DNA from: Demequina litoralis
GTDB lineage: Bacteria; Actinomycetota; Actinomycetes; Actinomycetales; Demequinaceae
Direction of reading: 5' to 3'
Assembly: GCF_030418455.1 (NCBI RefSeq)
Contig: NZ_JAUHPW010000014.1
Span: 1-39,730 of the forward strand
Length of the DNA stretch: 39,730 bases
Shown: positions 7,968 through 16,469 of the stretch, one piece after another
How the letters are laid out: every line of letters begins with the position of its first letter
Position numbering within the stretch: position 1 is the first letter of the stretch
Position numbers and translations under genes: made by a program
The notes under the pieces: model-generated
The model's database searches: none
The model's input: the letters and a program-made list of their open reading frames with translations, nothing else
Told to the model about the DNA's origin: nothing

Positions 7968-8672
7968 TCAGTGGCCCATGCCGAGGCCGCCGTCGACGGG
8001 CAGCACCGCGCCCGAGACGTAGCCCGCGGCGTCGGACGCGAGGTAGACGGCGGCGGCGGCGACCTCGGCGGTCGAGCCGAAGCGCTTGGCGGGGATGGTG
8101 TCCGCGTACTGCTTGACGGTGTCGTCGCCCAGCTCGGCGGTCATGTCCGTGGTGATGAAGCCCGGCGCGATGACGTTCGCGGTGATGCCGCGCGCGCCCA
8201 CCTCGCGGGTGACGGAGCGGGCCATGCCCACGAGCGCCGACTTCGAGGACGAGTAGTTGACCTGGCCCGGGTTGCCCATGAGACCCACGACGGAGCCGAT
8301 GAGGACGATGCGGCCGAAGCGCTCACGGATCATCGAGTTGACCGCGCGGCGCACGCAGCGGAACGTGCCCGTGAGGTTGACGTCGAGCACCTGCTCGAAG
8401 TCCTCGTCGCTCATGCGCATGAGGAGGCCGTCGCGCGTGATGCCGGCGTTGGCGACGAGCACCCGGACGCGGCCGTGCTGCGCCTCGAGCTCGTCGAAGG
8501 CGGCGTTGACGGCGGCGGTGTCGGTGACGTCGGCGATGGCGCCGGTGACGCCGTCGGGGAGGTCGCCTCCGCGGTAGATCGTGGACACGATGTCGCCGTT
8601 GGCCACGAAGGCCTCGGCGATGCTGCGGCCGATGCCGCGCGCGGCACCGGTGACGAGGACGTGGCGGGTCAT
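7968..8672 (-). CDS. fabG: 3-oxoacyl-[acyl-carrier-protein] reductase
   Basis: 234-residue classical SDR that reduces 3-oxoacyl-ACP with NADPH. The cofactor motif TGAARGIG is at 8-15, NAG at 75-77, catalytic Ser127 in GSVVG and Y140-SSS-K144. The C-terminal GAVLPVDGGLGMGH is typical of FabG/MabA. It is the first gene of the run toward fabI. TAGCGT at 8679-8684 is 6 nt from the ATG, implying a leaderless message. Confidence 0.93.
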   Translation of the reverse strand: MTRHVLVTGAARGIGRSIAEAFVANGDIVSTIYRGGDLPDGVTGAIADVTDTAAVNAAFDELEAQHGRVRVLVANAGITRDGLLMRMSDEDFEQVLDVNLTGTFRCVRRAVNSMIRERFGRIVLIGSVVGLMGNPGQVNYSSSKSALVGMARSVTREVGARGITANVIAPGFITTDMTAELGDDTVKQYADTIPAKRFGSTAEVAAAAVYLASDAAGYVSGAVLPVDGGLGMGH

Positions 8673-8678
8673 GGGGCC

Positions 8679-8684
8679 ACGCTA
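8679..8684 (-). promoter_or_regulatory. -10 box of fabG, leaderless type
   Basis: TAGCGT, then 6 nt, then the ATG at 8672. It is the same hexamer and spacing as upstream of glgA. No Shine-Dalgarno lies between. Confidence 0.5.
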
Positions 8685-8730
8685 GCGGAGCCGGGGACCG
8701 ATGCGCGAAAGCGCCGGGCAGGCGCGGCAC

Positions 8731-8736
8731 TAGCAT
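8731..8736 (+). promoter_or_regulatory. -10 box of the SURF1 gene, leaderless type
   Basis: TAGCAT followed by 7 nt and GTG at 8744. This spacing favours the GTG at 8744 over the in-frame GTG at 8738, which lies only 1 nt after the box. Confidence 0.45.
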
Positions 8737-8743
8737 CGTGCGG

Positions 8744-9568
8744 GTGACCACGCCCTCCCTCGCCTCGCGCATCCTGCGCGTCGTGGGCATCGTGGCGCTC
8801 GCCCTCGCGGTCTCGGCGGTGGCCGTCCGCGCGGGCTTCTGGCAGCTCGGCCGGCACGAGGCGCGGTCCGCCGCGATCGCCGCCTACGAGGCCAATGCGG
8901 CCGCTGCGCCCGCCTCGCTCGACGAGGCGGTCGGCGCGGACGGCACGGTGAGCGCCGACGAGGAATGGCGGCTGGTCGAGGTGACCGGCGTCATCGACGC
9001 GGGCTCGCAGACGCTGCTGCGCAACCGCCCGGTCGACCGCACCGCGGCCTACCAGCTGCTCGTGTGGCTCGACACCGACGACGGCCGTTCCCTCCTGCTC
9101 AACGCGGGCTGGATGCCGGTGCCCGGCCCCGACGCGGATCCGGAGTGGCCCGAGTATCCGGCGGGCGAGGTGACCGTCACCGCGGTGCTGCGTCAGAGCG
9201 AGCCCGACGACGGCCGCCGCGACTCGGGCGCCACCCGCATCACGCCGGCGCAGATGCCCGAGCCGGACGGGACGCCGATCGACGGCTACGGGATGATCCG
9301 GGAGGCGTGCGACGCCTCGGGCTGCGTCGACTCCTACGCCGCACAGGTCCCGCTGCCGACGCTCACCCTGGGTCCGCACCTCGCGTACACGTGGCAGTGG
9401 TTCGCGTTCGCGCTCATCGCCCCCGTGGCGGGCATCATGCTCGCGCGCCGCGAGTGGCAGGCGACGTCAGGCGACGATGCGCCGGCCGGTCCGCCCCGCG
9501 AGCCTCGCGAGCCGCGCCGGCGGCGCCGCGCCGAGCCCTCCGACGAGGACATCGAGGACGCGCTCTAG
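8744..9568 (+). CDS. SURF1 family cytochrome oxidase biogenesis protein
   Basis: 274 residues. SURF1 proteins help insert heme a into the aa3-type cytochrome oxidase. The architecture matches: an N-terminal membrane helix (about 12-30) followed by FWQLGRHEAR (32-41), a periplasmic middle with LLNAGWMP, and a second helix near 213-234 carrying the family's YTWQWFAFAL. The C-terminal tail is Arg/Glu-rich and cytoplasmic. The heme A synthase gene ctaA, whose product makes the same cofactor, lies 13 kb away. The gene faces the ABC-F gene across a long inverted repeat. Confidence 0.9.
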   Translation: MTTPSLASRILRVVGIVALALAVSAVAVRAGFWQLGRHEARSAAIAAYEANAAAAPASLDEAVGADGTVSADEEWRLVEVTGVIDAGSQTLLRNRPVDRTAAYQLLVWLDTDDGRSLLLNAGWMPVPGPDADPEWPEYPAGEVTVTAVLRQSEPDDGRRDSGATRITPAQMPEPDGTPIDGYGMIREACDASGCVDSYAAQVPLPTLTLGPHLAYTWQWFAFALIAPVAGIMLARREWQATSGDDAPAGPPREPREPRRRRRAEPSDEDIEDAL

Positions 9569-9584
9569 CCCGTCGACTGCCCAT

Positions 9585-9650
9585 GACGAAGGTGACAGGT
9601 GTGACGGGGCGCCCCGCACCCGGTTGTCACATCCTTCACATGCTTCATCG
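9585..9650. terminator. Imperfect inverted repeat between convergent genes, likely bidirectional terminator
   Basis: The left arm (about 9585-9605) reads GACGAAGGTGACAGG then TGTGAC. The reverse complement of the right arm (about 9626-9650) reads GATGAAGCATGTGAAGG then ATGTGAC, matching with a few small gaps. The loop contains the self-complementary GGGGCGCCCC (9606-9615). It lies 17 nt past the SURF1 stop and 9 nt past the ABC-F stop. Confidence 0.5.
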
Positions 9651-9658
9651 GGAATCGC

Positions 9659-11257
<1,599 letters not shown>

Positions 11258-11353
11258 ACGTTCTCCCTGCTGCCGATGCGGCGGTCCTTGTCGCGTCCCC
11301 ACAACGTTTGCGCACCCTCGACAGAACCCGGACCAGGGGACATGGTGCGCGGG

Positions 11354-11359
11354 TAGGGT
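11354..11359 (+). promoter_or_regulatory. Possible -10 box of bioY
   Basis: TAGGGT lies 30 nt before the ATG. Between them is the Shine-Dalgarno-like AGGGGG (11380-11385), so bioY is leadered, unlike many neighbours. A weaker alternative pair is TCGACA (11318-11323) with CATGGT (11341-11346), spaced 17 nt. No obvious BioQ-type operator was recognised. Confidence 0.35.
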
Positions 11360-11389
11360 GACCGGCGTCCATTATCCCAGGGGGTCCCC

Positions 11390-12067
11390 ATGGCTCAGCA
11401 CCGCGGCCTCACCGGCCAGTCCATCGCGCTCGTCGCCGTCTTCGCCGGCCTCATCGCCGCCTCGACGCTCGTGCCCGAGGTCGCGCTCATCGGCGGCGTG
11501 CCGCTCACGCTGCAGACGTTCGCGATCGTGCTGACCGGCCTGGTGCTGGGCCCGTGGCGCGCGCTCGCCGCCGTCACGCTCTACCTCGGGCTCGGCTTCG
11601 TGGGCGCGCCCATCTTCGCCAACGGCGCCGCGGGCCTCGTGGTGCTGACCGGCCCGACGGGCGGCTACCTCATCGGCTTCGTGCTCGCCGCCACGGTGCT
11701 GGGGGCGCTCGCGCAGGTGCTCGCCCGCCGCGGCGTCCTGGCGCGCCGCGGCATCGCGACGGCCTCCCTCATCGGCATCGGCCTCGTGTCGATCCCGCTG
11801 GTCTACGTCGTGGGCGTGCCGTGGCTCGTGTGGCGCACCGGGATGCCGATGCTGCCCACGGGCTGCTCGGACGCGCTGCTCGACTGCGTCTCCGGCGTCA
11901 CGGTCGGCGTGCTGCCCTTCCTGCCGGGCGACATCCTCAAGGTGGTCGCGGCGGGCATCGTCGCCGCCGCCATCCACCGCGCCTACCCGGGGCTGCTGGG
12001 CTCGGCCCGCCGCGCATCGTCCCGCGTCACGGACCCCGAGGACGAGGCGGCCCGCACCACCGCGTAG
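11390..12067 (+). CDS. bioY: Biotin transporter BioY (ECF substrate-binding subunit)
   Basis: 225-residue membrane protein with about six helices, the S component of an energy-coupling-factor biotin importer. The BioY signatures GGVPLTLQTFAIVLTGLVLG (about 36-55), LGFVGAPIFANGAAGLVVLTGPTGGYL, and PFLPGDILKVVAAG near the C-terminus are all present. The matching ATPase and transmembrane subunits (bioM, bioN) lie 0.9 kb downstream, separated by an antisense hydrolase gene. The C-terminal 25 residues are charged and cytoplasmic. Confidence 0.95.
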   Translation: MAQHRGLTGQSIALVAVFAGLIAASTLVPEVALIGGVPLTLQTFAIVLTGLVLGPWRALAAVTLYLGLGFVGAPIFANGAAGLVVLTGPTGGYLIGFVLAATVLGALAQVLARRGVLARRGIATASLIGIGLVSIPLVYVVGVPWLVWRTGMPMLPTGCSDALLDCVSGVTVGVLPFLPGDILKVVAAGIVAAAIHRAYPGLLGSARRASSRVTDPEDEAARTTA

Positions 12068-12074
12068 GCCGGGC

Positions 12075-12887
12075 TCACCCGTCGAGGAAGTCCGCGGTCA
12101 CCGCGACGTAGTCCTCGGGATGGCTGACGTGCGGCACGTGGCCCGCGCCGTCGAAGGCGTGCAGCCGCACGTGGGGCAGCGCGTCGGCGAGGGCGGCGCA
12201 GATCCCGACGTACATGGGTGGTGTCTCGCCCCCGTAGGTCAGGAGCAGCGGCCGGTCCAGCGAGAGGAACGGCTCGACACCCATGCCGATGACGCTGTCG
12301 GGGTCGCGGAGATCCGCGAGGAAGGCGGGCGCGTGCTGCACGAACCGCGCGCGTCCCGCCTGTGGGAGCGACGCCCAGGTGCCGGGCCCGATCGCGGTGT
12401 CGACGAAGAGCGCGGCGCCGCCCTCGTGGTCGCCCTCCTCGAGGAGCGCACGCACGGCGGCGTAGGCCTCGAGCACGCTCGCAAGCACGTCGGCGTGCTC
12501 CTCGCTGCCGGCGAGCGCGCCGAGCAGCGGCGGCTCGTGAGCGGCGACCCGCCGCACCAGGTCGGGACGCTCGACGGCGAAGGCCATGGCGACGACCGCG
12601 CCGTACGAGAAGCTCGCCACGTGCACCGGCCCCAGGTCGAGCCGCTCGACGAGCTCGACGAGATCAGCGACGTCGCCGCGCACCGACCGCTCCCCCGTCC
12701 CCGCCCCGCTGTGGCCGTGCGCGCGGCGGTCGTAGGCGACCACGCTGAACCGCTCGGCGAGGCCGGGCAGCGACTGCTCCCACGTGAGGGACTCGGTGAA
12801 GCCGCCGTGGATGAGCACGAGCGGCTCGCCCTCGCCCGCGGACTCGTAGTGCAGCTCCGTCCCGTCCGGCATCGTCACGACGGCCAT
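12075..12887 (-). CDS. Alpha/beta fold hydrolase
   Basis: 270 residues. The oxyanion loop IHGGFTES is at 26-33, a second strand YDRRAHGHSG at 52-61 is typical of the family, the nucleophile is S94 in ASFSYG (a variant of GxSxG with Ser replacing the first Gly) and the catalytic His is near 250 (DGAGHVPHVSHPE). The substrate is unknown. The ATG at 12887 follows a G-run ribosome site; GTG codons at 12893 and 12911 are alternative starts. It lies antisense between bioY and bioM, 7 nt from the bioY stop. BioH-like biotin esterases belong to this fold, but nothing specific supports that role. Confidence 0.85.
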   Translation of the reverse strand: MAVVTMPDGTELHYESAGEGEPLVLIHGGFTESLTWEQSLPGLAERFSVVAYDRRAHGHSGAGTGERSVRGDVADLVELVERLDLGPVHVASFSYGAVVAMAFAVERPDLVRRVAAHEPPLLGALAGSEEHADVLASVLEAYAAVRALLEEGDHEGGAALFVDTAIGPGTWASLPQAGRARFVQHAPAFLADLRDPDSVIGMGVEPFLSLDRPLLLTYGGETPPMYVGICAALADALPHVRLHAFDGAGHVPHVSHPEDYVAVTADFLDG

Positions 12888-12967
12888 GCGCACCCCCCGG
12901 TCGCTCCCCACGATCGTCGCAGACGCGGCGGCGCGGCGGGCGATTTCGGGCGCGGAAGCGCACCGCT

Positions 12968-12973
12968 TACCCT
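12968..12973 (+). promoter_or_regulatory. -10 box of bioM, leaderless type
   Basis: TACCCT, 6 nt, then the ATG at 12980. It shows that bioM-bioN has its own promoter separate from bioY. Confidence 0.5.
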
Positions 12974-12979
12974 TGACGC

Positions 12980-13687
12980 ATGATCGAGTTCAAGGACGCG
13001 GCCGTCGTCGCGCCCGATTCCGGGGTGCCGATCCTCGAGCCGACGACCCTCACCCTCACCGAGGACCGCATCAGCATCATCGGCGCGAACGGCTCGGGGA
13101 AGTCGACGCTCGCGCGTCTCATCAACGGCCTCGTGCTGCCGGTCGAGGGCTCGGTCGAGGTCGACGGCCTCGACACGCAGCGGCACGGCGCCCAGGTGCG
13201 CCGCAAGGTGGGCTACCTCTTCACCGACCCCTCCGCGCAGCTCATCATGCCGACCGCCGTCGAGGACGTCGCCCTGTCGCTGCGCCGCCTCATCAAGAAC
13301 CGCACCGAGCGCGAGGAGGCCGCGATGTCGGCCCTCCGCGAGATCGGTCTCGCCGCGAAGGCGGACGTGTCCGTCAACGCGCTGTCGGGCGGCCAGCGCC
13401 AGCTCCTCGCGCTCGCGGGGGTGCTCGCGTGCACCCCGTCGATCGTGGTCGCCGACGAGCCCACCACGCTGCTCGACCTGCGCTGGCGCGCGCACGTGGG
13501 CGCGCTGCTGCGCTCGCTCCCCCTCCAGGTCATCGAGGTGACGCACGACCTCGACTCGGCCTCCCGCGCCGAGCGCACGCTCGTCGTCGACCTCGGCCGC
13601 GTCGTGTTCGACGGCGACCCCAAGGAGGCCGTCGGCGTGTACCGCGACCTCATGTTCGGACGCGCGAGCCAGGGCGCCACCGCGTGA
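12980..13687 (+). CDS. bioM: Biotin ECF transporter ATPase subunit BioM
   Basis: 235-residue energy-coupling ATPase. Walker A GANGSGKS is at 35-42, the Q-loop near 87, LSGGQRQLLALA at 135-146, Walker B VVADEPTTLLD at 156-166 and the H-loop His189. Its closeness to bioY and direct coupling to an EcfT-type gene assign it to biotin uptake. The stop overlaps the bioN start (GTGA, 13684-13687). Confidence 0.92.
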   Translation: MIEFKDAAVVAPDSGVPILEPTTLTLTEDRISIIGANGSGKSTLARLINGLVLPVEGSVEVDGLDTQRHGAQVRRKVGYLFTDPSAQLIMPTAVEDVALSLRRLIKNRTEREEAAMSALREIGLAAKADVSVNALSGGQRQLLALAGVLACTPSIVVADEPTTLLDLRWRAHVGALLRSLPLQVIEVTHDLDSASRAERTLVVDLGRVVFDGDPKEAVGVYRDLMFGRASQGATA

Positions 13688-14433
13688 TCTCGCTGCTCGG
13701 CATCTACCGGCCGCGGCGCACCCCGCTGCACCGGGCGCCCGTGTGGTTCAAGATGCTGCTGCTCGTCGGCGTCTCCATCACGTCGATCGCCGTCTCCGAC
13801 CCCGTCACCAGCATCGGCATCACCGCCGCGTGCCTGCTCCTGCTCGCGTCGACGCTGCCGCCTCTCAAGGCGACCCTCAAGGGCATGGGGGCGATCATCC
13901 TCATCGCGGCCCTCACCACCGTCTTCCAGGTGCTGCGCGGCGAATACATCCGCGCGCTGGACCTCGCAGGCGACATCGTGTCGGTGGCCGCGCTCGCGCT
14001 CGCGGTGTCGAGCTCGACCTCGATGGGCGCGATGCTCGACTTCGTCACCACGCTGGCGCGGCCGCTGCGCTGGCTGCTGCCGCCGGAGAGCATCGGCGTG
14101 ATGGTGTCCCTCACGCTGCGCGCGATACCCGAGGCCGCCCAGATCCTCACGGAGTCCCGCGTCGCGGCCCGCGCGCGCGGCATGGACCGCTCACCGCGCG
14201 CGATCCTCATCCCGTCCGCGTCGCGCTCGGTGGGCTTCGCGCTGCAGCTCGGTCAGGCGCTGCACGCCCGCGGCATCGCGGAGCACGGCCGGGCGGCGCG
14301 CATCGAGCCGCGCCAGGTGACGGAGGACGATGCGCCGCCGCCGGTGCTCGCGGAGCCCCCGGTGCGCGAGGCGCACCACGACGAGGAGCCGGCGCCCGTG
14401 CGTCCCGCCTCCCGTCGCGAGCGCCGCCGCTAG
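13684..14433 (+). CDS. bioN: Biotin ECF transporter transmembrane subunit BioN (EcfT family)
   Basis: 249 residues with several membrane helices in the first 125 residues. The two coupling-helix Ala-Arg-Gly motifs that dock EcfT to the ATPases are present: AARARGMD (161-168) and ALHARGI (192-198). A hydrophilic, Pro/Glu/Arg-rich tail of about 50 residues extends past the family core. The GTG start overlaps bioM. The final TAG shares the tetranucleotide CTAG (14430-14433) with the stop of the converging DUF1697 gene. Confidence 0.92.
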   Translation: MISLLGIYRPRRTPLHRAPVWFKMLLLVGVSITSIAVSDPVTSIGITAACLLLLASTLPPLKATLKGMGAIILIAALTTVFQVLRGEYIRALDLAGDIVSVAALALAVSSSTSMGAMLDFVTTLARPLRWLLPPESIGVMVSLTLRAIPEAAQILTESRVAARARGMDRSPRAILIPSASRSVGFALQLGQALHARGIAEHGRAARIEPRQVTEDDAPPPVLAEPPVREAHHDEEPAPVRPASRRERRR

Positions 14434-14972
14434 GCCTCGTCGAGCATCGCGACGAGCCGCGTGGTGGTCGCCCAGTTCCTGATGGTCATGTCCTTGTAGA
14501 CGGGCTTGGTCGCGATGGACGACATCCGGCTGCGGGTGCGCTGCGCGCTGAGGCGCCGGAAGTACACGACGCCCTCCCCCGCCCAGCCCGCGTCCACGCC
14601 CTCGCGCATGCTGAACTCGCCGAGCGCCTGGCGCGCGTCGACCCCGGGACGGAGGAACGCGACGTCCGAGTGGTAGGTGTCCGGCTCCGTGCCGAAGCCG
14701 GCCGGCGCCTCGTCCACCGCCGCCCGCATCGTCGCCGCGGTCACGGCGACCACGACGGTGTCGACGTCGAAGTCCTCGAGCAGCACGCCCGCGACCAGGT
14801 CGGCCACGCCCGCCTCGTCGAGGTGCGGGGCGTCGAGCAGGACGTTGCCCGACTGGATGTAGGTGCGCGACGGCGCGCCCCGCGCGTCCAACAGGTCTCG
14901 GAGCTTGGCCATGGGCACGGCGTTGCGGCCGCCGACGTTGATGCCGCGGATGAGCGCGACGTGGGATGTCAC
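14430..14972 (-). CDS. DUF1697 family protein
   Basis: 180 residues that match the DUF1697 pattern: ALIRGINVGGRNAVPMAKLRDLL near the N-terminus, TYIQSGNVLLD near 37-47 and a C-terminal RNWATTTRLVAM. The function of this family is not established. The GTG start is 4 nt from the upstream FMN reductase stop, so the two genes are probably one transcript. Confidence 0.85.
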   Translation of the reverse strand: MTSHVALIRGINVGGRNAVPMAKLRDLLDARGAPSRTYIQSGNVLLDAPHLDEAGVADLVAGVLLEDFDVDTVVVAVTAATMRAAVDEAPAGFGTEPDTYHSDVAFLRPGVDARQALGEFSMREGVDAGWAGEGVVYFRRLSAQRTRSRMSSIATKPVYKDMTIRNWATTTRLVAMLDEA

Positions 14973-14976
14973 GGGC

Positions 14977-15543
14977 TCAGCCGCGGGGGAGGACGGTGAG
15001 CACGCGGACGATGTGCTCGCGGAACTCCCGCATGAAGCCCTCGAGGAAGACCTCGATCTTCGGGTCGGTCACCTCGCCGTCCTCGGTCACGAGGCCCGGG
15101 GTGAAGGTGATGTACGCCTCGGGCGCGGTCATCTGGCGGGCGTTGCAGAAGCTCAGCACGGCGCGCAGGCTCTGCTGGCCGACGGCCGTGCCGATGCGTC
15201 CGGGCGAGGCGCCGATGACGGCCGCGGGCAGGTGGTGGAACGAGTTCTGGCGGGACGGCCGGGACGCCCAGTCGAGCGCGTTCTTCAGCCCGCCCGGGAT
15301 GGACCGGTTGTACTCCGGGGTGACGAACAGGACGGCGTCCGCCGCGGCGATCGCGTCCTTGAGCGCGACGGCGGCGGGCGGGAGGTCCGCGTCGTAGTCG
15401 GGGCTGTAGAGCGGCAGGTCCCCGATCGGGATCTCCACGAACTCGAGGTCGTCCGGGGCGAGCCGGATGAGCGCCCGGCTGAGGAGCCGGTTGATCGAGC
15501 GGGACGACAGGCTGCCGACGAAGTATCCGACCGTGTAGACCAT
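14977..15543 (-). CDS. NADPH-dependent FMN reductase
   Basis: 188-residue flavodoxin-fold reductase. The FMN phosphate loop GSLSSRSINR is at 10-19 and TPEYNRSIPGGLKNALDW at 75-92, the hallmark of the FMN_red family (quinone, azo or chromate reductases). The ATG at 15543 has AGGAG 5-6 nt upstream, so the message is leadered. It sits beyond the terminator of the suf operon and heads its own small run with the DUF1697 gene. Confidence 0.9.
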   Translation of the reverse strand: MVYTVGYFVGSLSSRSINRLLSRALIRLAPDDLEFVEIPIGDLPLYSPDYDADLPPAAVALKDAIAAADAVLFVTPEYNRSIPGGLKNALDWASRPSRQNSFHHLPAAVIGASPGRIGTAVGQQSLRAVLSFCNARQMTAPEAYITFTPGLVTEDGEVTDPKIEVFLEGFMREFREHIVRVLTVLPRG

Positions 15544-15606
15544 GGGGGCTCCTCGCGACGGGGTCTCCCGAGCATCGTCACATCGACGTCGCGGCCCCGC
15601 AAGCGC

Positions 15607-15645
15607 CGAGAGCCTCCCCTCCCACGCGGGGAGAGGAGGCTCTCG
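15607..15645 (-). terminator. Strong hairpin terminator of the suf operon
   Basis: Bases 15607-15617 pair perfectly with 15635-15645 (11 bp). After one mismatch, 15619-15623 pair with 15629-15633, closing a 5-nt loop. It lies 12 nt past the last suf gene's stop codon. There is no U-run on the minus strand, as is common in actinobacterial terminators. Confidence 0.75.
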
Positions 15646-15657
15646 TGACGATGCGGC

Positions 15658-15987
15658 TCAGACGTTGAAGCCGAGCGCCCTCAGCTGCTCGCGGCCGTCG
15701 TCCGTGATCTTGTCGGGGCCCCACGGCGGCATCCACACCCAGTTGATGCGGAAGCCGTCGACGAGCCCGGAGAGCGCCTGGCCCGCCTGGTCCTCGATGA
15801 CGTCCGTGAGCGGGCACGCCGCCGACGTGAGCGTCATGTCGATGACCGCGTGACGGTTCTCGTCGAGCATCACCCCGTAGACGAGGCCGAGGTCGACGAC
15901 GTTGATGCCGAGCTCGGGATCGATGACGTCGCGCAGCGCCTCCTCGACGTCCGCGGCGTTGGCAGGGGCCTTGGTCTCCTCGGTCAT
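15658..15987 (-). CDS. sufT: SufT-like metal-sulfur cluster biosynthesis protein (DUF59/MIP18 family)
   Basis: 109-residue MIP18/DUF59 domain protein. Such proteins act in Fe-S cluster maturation or transfer to target proteins. The signature DPELGINVVDLGLVYGV (23-39) and the conserved Cys58 in TSAACPLTD are intact. AAGGAGG lies just upstream of the ATG, and the start overlaps the sufU stop (ATGA). It is the last gene of the suf operon, as in other actinobacteria. Confidence 0.88.
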   Translation of the reverse strand: MTEETKAPANAADVEEALRDVIDPELGINVVDLGLVYGVMLDENRHAVIDMTLTSAACPLTDVIEDQAGQALSGLVDGFRINWVWMPPWGPDKITDDGREQLRALGFNV

Positions 15988-16469
15988 GCCTCTCCTCCTT
16001 CGACGGCGGCGCCGGACGATGCGGCGCGCGCCTGGATGAGCGCGTCCCTGAAGGCCATCCAGCCCAGCAGGGCGCACTTGATGCGTGCAGGATACTTGCC
16101 GACCCCGACGAACGCGGTCGCATCGCCCAGCAGGTCCTCACGTTCCTCGTCGAGCGGCTCGCCCTTCGCCTGCATGAGGGCGCGGAACGCCTCGTAGATC
16201 TCGTCGGCGGTGTCGAGGGACTCCCCCTCGAGCAGCTCCGACAGGACCGAGATCGAGGCCTGCGAGATCGAGCAGCCGTGGCCCTCCCACGCGATGGCCG
16301 CGACGGTGTCGCCCTCGACGCCCACGCGCATCGTCACCTCGTCGCCGCACGTGGGGTTGACCTGGTGCGACTCGCCGCGGCCGGGCGCGGTGAGGTCGAC
16401 GAGGCCGCGGCCGTGGCCCTCGCGGGCGTGGTCCATGATGACCTGCTGGTACATCGCCTCAAGGCTCAT
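15984..16469 (-). CDS. sufU: SufU, zinc-dependent sulfurtransferase of SUF assembly
   Basis: 161 residues. SufU takes persulfide sulfur from SufS. The zinc ligands of the family are present: C41 and D43 (NPTCGDEV), C66 (GHGCSIS) and C132 (IKCALLGW). The 20-residue insert between C66 and C132 that separates SufU from IscU is also there. Both ends overlap neighbours by 4 nt (ATGA with sufS and sufT). Confidence 0.93.
   Translation of the reverse strand: MSLEAMYQQVIMDHAREGHGRGLVDLTAPGRGESHQVNPTCGDEVTMRVGVEGDTVAAIAWEGHGCSISQASISVLSELLEGESLDTADEIYEAFRALMQAKGEPLDEEREDLLGDATAFVGVGKYPARIKCALLGWMAFRDALIQARAASSGAAVEGGEA

Noticed and set aside
11258..11389. BioQ or riboswitch control of bioY
   Set aside because: No TGAAC/GTTCA-type inverted site or recognisable structured leader was found in the 132-nt divergent region.
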